A stretch of 14,784 nt of DNA from Pseudomonadota bacterium (lineage in GTDB: Bacteria; Pseudomonadota; Gammaproteobacteria; Burkholderiales; Burkholderiaceae_C): the NCBI GenBank assembly GCA_023460715.1, contig JAEWPH010000013.1, positions 1 through 14,784 of the forward strand, read 5' to 3'. Of this stretch, positions 13,859 to 14,784 are shown in pieces (within the stretch, counting starts at the first letter, position 1; every line of letters begins with the position of its first letter). The notes beneath the pieces were generated by a model. The model made no database searches, was not told where the DNA came from, and saw nothing but the letters and a program-made list of their open reading frames with translations. Position numbers and translations under genes: made by a program.

Positions 13859-14784
13859 GGCTTGGCGGCCCTTTAGATGGTGAATCGGGTGCCGGTGCCG
13901 GTGCCGGTGCCGTCGCTGCGAAAGGCACCCGCTCCACGCGGAAGCCCCGGGCCGCCAGCAGCGTGGGCAGACCCTGCGGGCCGACCATGTGCAGCGCGCC
14001 CGCGGCGGCGAACACGCGCTGTCCGGCGCGGTGCTGGGCGGCGATGCCATCGGCCAGGCCCGGGTTGCGGCCGGTCACCAGGCGATCGAAGTCTGCACGC
14101 TCCTCAGCCGTGTCCATGCACTGGCACCAGCTGCCGTAGTTCTCCAGCAGCTGCGTGCGCCCGTCGGACCACGCCTGGACGAGCGTGCGCAGCGTGCCGC
14201 GCACGCTGCCGCCTTCCAGCGCCTGCAGGCCGGCCTCCACGGCCGCCACCGTGCGGACCGGATCGTCCGAGGTCAGCGCCTGCATCTGCTGCTCGGGCGT
14301 TTCCAGCGACACCACGGGCTTGCGCAGCCCCCGCGCCAGGCCGGCGAGCACGAAGTCGGTACCGTAGGCGGCGTCGATGCCGTCCCACTGCGCCGCCATC
14401 ACGGCGAGCGAGACCACCTGCAGCTCCGGCCGCAGCTCGGCCAAGCCCGCCTCGGCGCAGGCGGCCGTACGTTGCGCATCCAGGCGGCGTTCCAGTGCCG
14501 GCGGCAGGGGCGGAGCGTTCGGCGGCTGGCGCATGGCCGCGACCAGGGCCTGGCCGACGGCCGGGTCCAGCAGATCCAGCTCCAGGGCGACGCGGTCGCT
14601 GGCACGCACGGCCGCCAGCACCTGCGGGCCGGGCAGCATCCAGTCGCGGTAGGCGGCATGCACGGTGCCGTACAGCCAGCTGGTGCGGCCGCCCTGCTCC
14701 ACCCGCCACAGCACGCCCCGGTCCTGCGCGCGGCGCAGTCCCTGGGGAATGGTGGCCGGGTCCAGCGGCACGGCGGCGGGCGGG
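13854..14784 (-). CDS. TraB/GumN-family protein (5' end outside window)
   Basis: At least 305 residues of a TraB/GumN-family protein. The family's two histidine motifs are clear: WLYGTVHAAYRDW near the start of the visible part and AAGALHMVGPQGLPTLL near the end, with VALELDLLD between. The family is structurally related to TIKI-type metalloproteases; its bacterial role is not settled, and many members are secreted or membrane-anchored. The frame is open to the window edge, and the first start-like codon inside is a GTG at 14771, so the true N-terminus, probably with a signal peptide, lies beyond 14784. The C-terminus is a low-complexity Ala-Pro tail (encoded by four GGTGCC units) ending SKGPPSQ, and the stop lies within a repeat copy. 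The Bug-family gene follows. Confidence 0.85.
   Translation of the reverse strand, partial: PPAAVPLDPATIPQGLRRAQDRGVLWRVEQGGRTSWLYGTVHAAYRDWMLPGPQVLAAVRASDRVALELDLLDPAVGQALVAAMRQPPNAPPLPPALERRLDAQRTAACAEAGLAELRPELQVVSLAVMAAQWDGIDAAYGTDFVLAGLARGLRKPVVSLETPEQQMQALTSDDPVRTVAAVEAGLQALEGGSVRGTLRTLVQAWSDGRTQLLENYGSWCQCMDTAEERADFDRLVTGRNPGLADGIAAQHRAGQRVFAAAGALHMVGPQGLPTLLAARGFRVERVPFAATAPAPAPAPDSPSKGPPSQ
13888..13911. repeat. Four tandem GGTGCC hexamers
   Basis: Four exact copies of GGTGCC run from 13888 to 13911 within the 3' end of the TraB/GumN gene, coding for alternating Ala-Pro. Six-base units keep the frame, so copy-number change would only alter tail length. Confidence 0.85.

Noticed and set aside
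12622..14139. 505-codon open frame on the plus strand
   Set aside because: Antisense to the Bug-family and TraB/GumN genes, whose signatures are clear. There is no domain in this frame.
1..14784. CRISPR array, insertion sequence, tRNA or rRNA
   Set aside because: No regularly spaced repeats, transposase motifs, cloverleaf or rRNA-like sequence were recognised on reading both strands. A covariance-model search would be the decisive check.

Overview
The window looks like high-GC betaproteobacterial chromosome, most likely from the family Comamonadaceae (Acidovorax-like). This rests on the base composition, the orphan periplasmic-binding proteins of the LivJ and Bug types, and a short intergenic repeat (AATAGC...AGCGC...GCGCCAGAG.CCGATTT, with a fully palindromic variant) of a kind I associate with that family. 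Genus and species are inference. No rRNA, tRNA, CRISPR array, insertion sequence or prophage gene was seen.

Layout. Positions 1-83 are a poly-C edge followed by a small G-flanked hairpin. A solute-binding protein with a Tat-like signal (84-1199, minus) diverges from a single-subunit, cytoplasmic-looking molybdopterin oxidoreductase (1507-3561, plus) across a 307-base intergenic region holding a strong inverted repeat. A 17-bp palindrome closes the molybdoenzyme and also faces the end of the next block. That block, 9168 down to 3636, is a co-directional minus-strand group: pirin, YcaC-like cysteine hydrolase, YtcJ-like amidohydrolase, DoxX-like membrane protein and an MFS exporter with a fused C-terminal domain. 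It is divergent from a LysR regulator (9351-10253) that resembles E. coli YhaJ. A 21-base palindrome with the LysR T-N11-A signature lies between them. The last three genes overlap their neighbours by 4 and 8 bases. A good intrinsic terminator lies between the hydrolase and the amidohydrolase, and a GC hairpin lies between pirin and the hydrolase.

Next come an Hsp31/DJ-1-type protein (10456-11136) and a clear YqhD aldehyde reductase (11248-12408), both minus. Together they suggest handling of methylglyoxal and other reactive aldehydes. A 381-base gap with a repeat copy and an FNR-like palindrome follows, then an orphan Bug/TctC-type binding protein (12790-13767) and a TraB/GumN-family protein cut by the window edge (13854-14784).

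The most interesting unit is the LysR-pirin-hydrolase-amidohydrolase-DoxX-MFS cluster. In E. coli, YhaJ sits divergently beside a pirin gene (yhaK) and activates the DoxX-type gene yqjF in response to breakdown products of dinitrotoluene. Here a YhaJ-like regulator, a pirin and a DoxX protein are packed into one locus with two hydrolases and an exporter. I infer a self-contained sensing, detoxification and export module for an aromatic or quinone-like electrophile. Its actual substrate is not visible from sequence.
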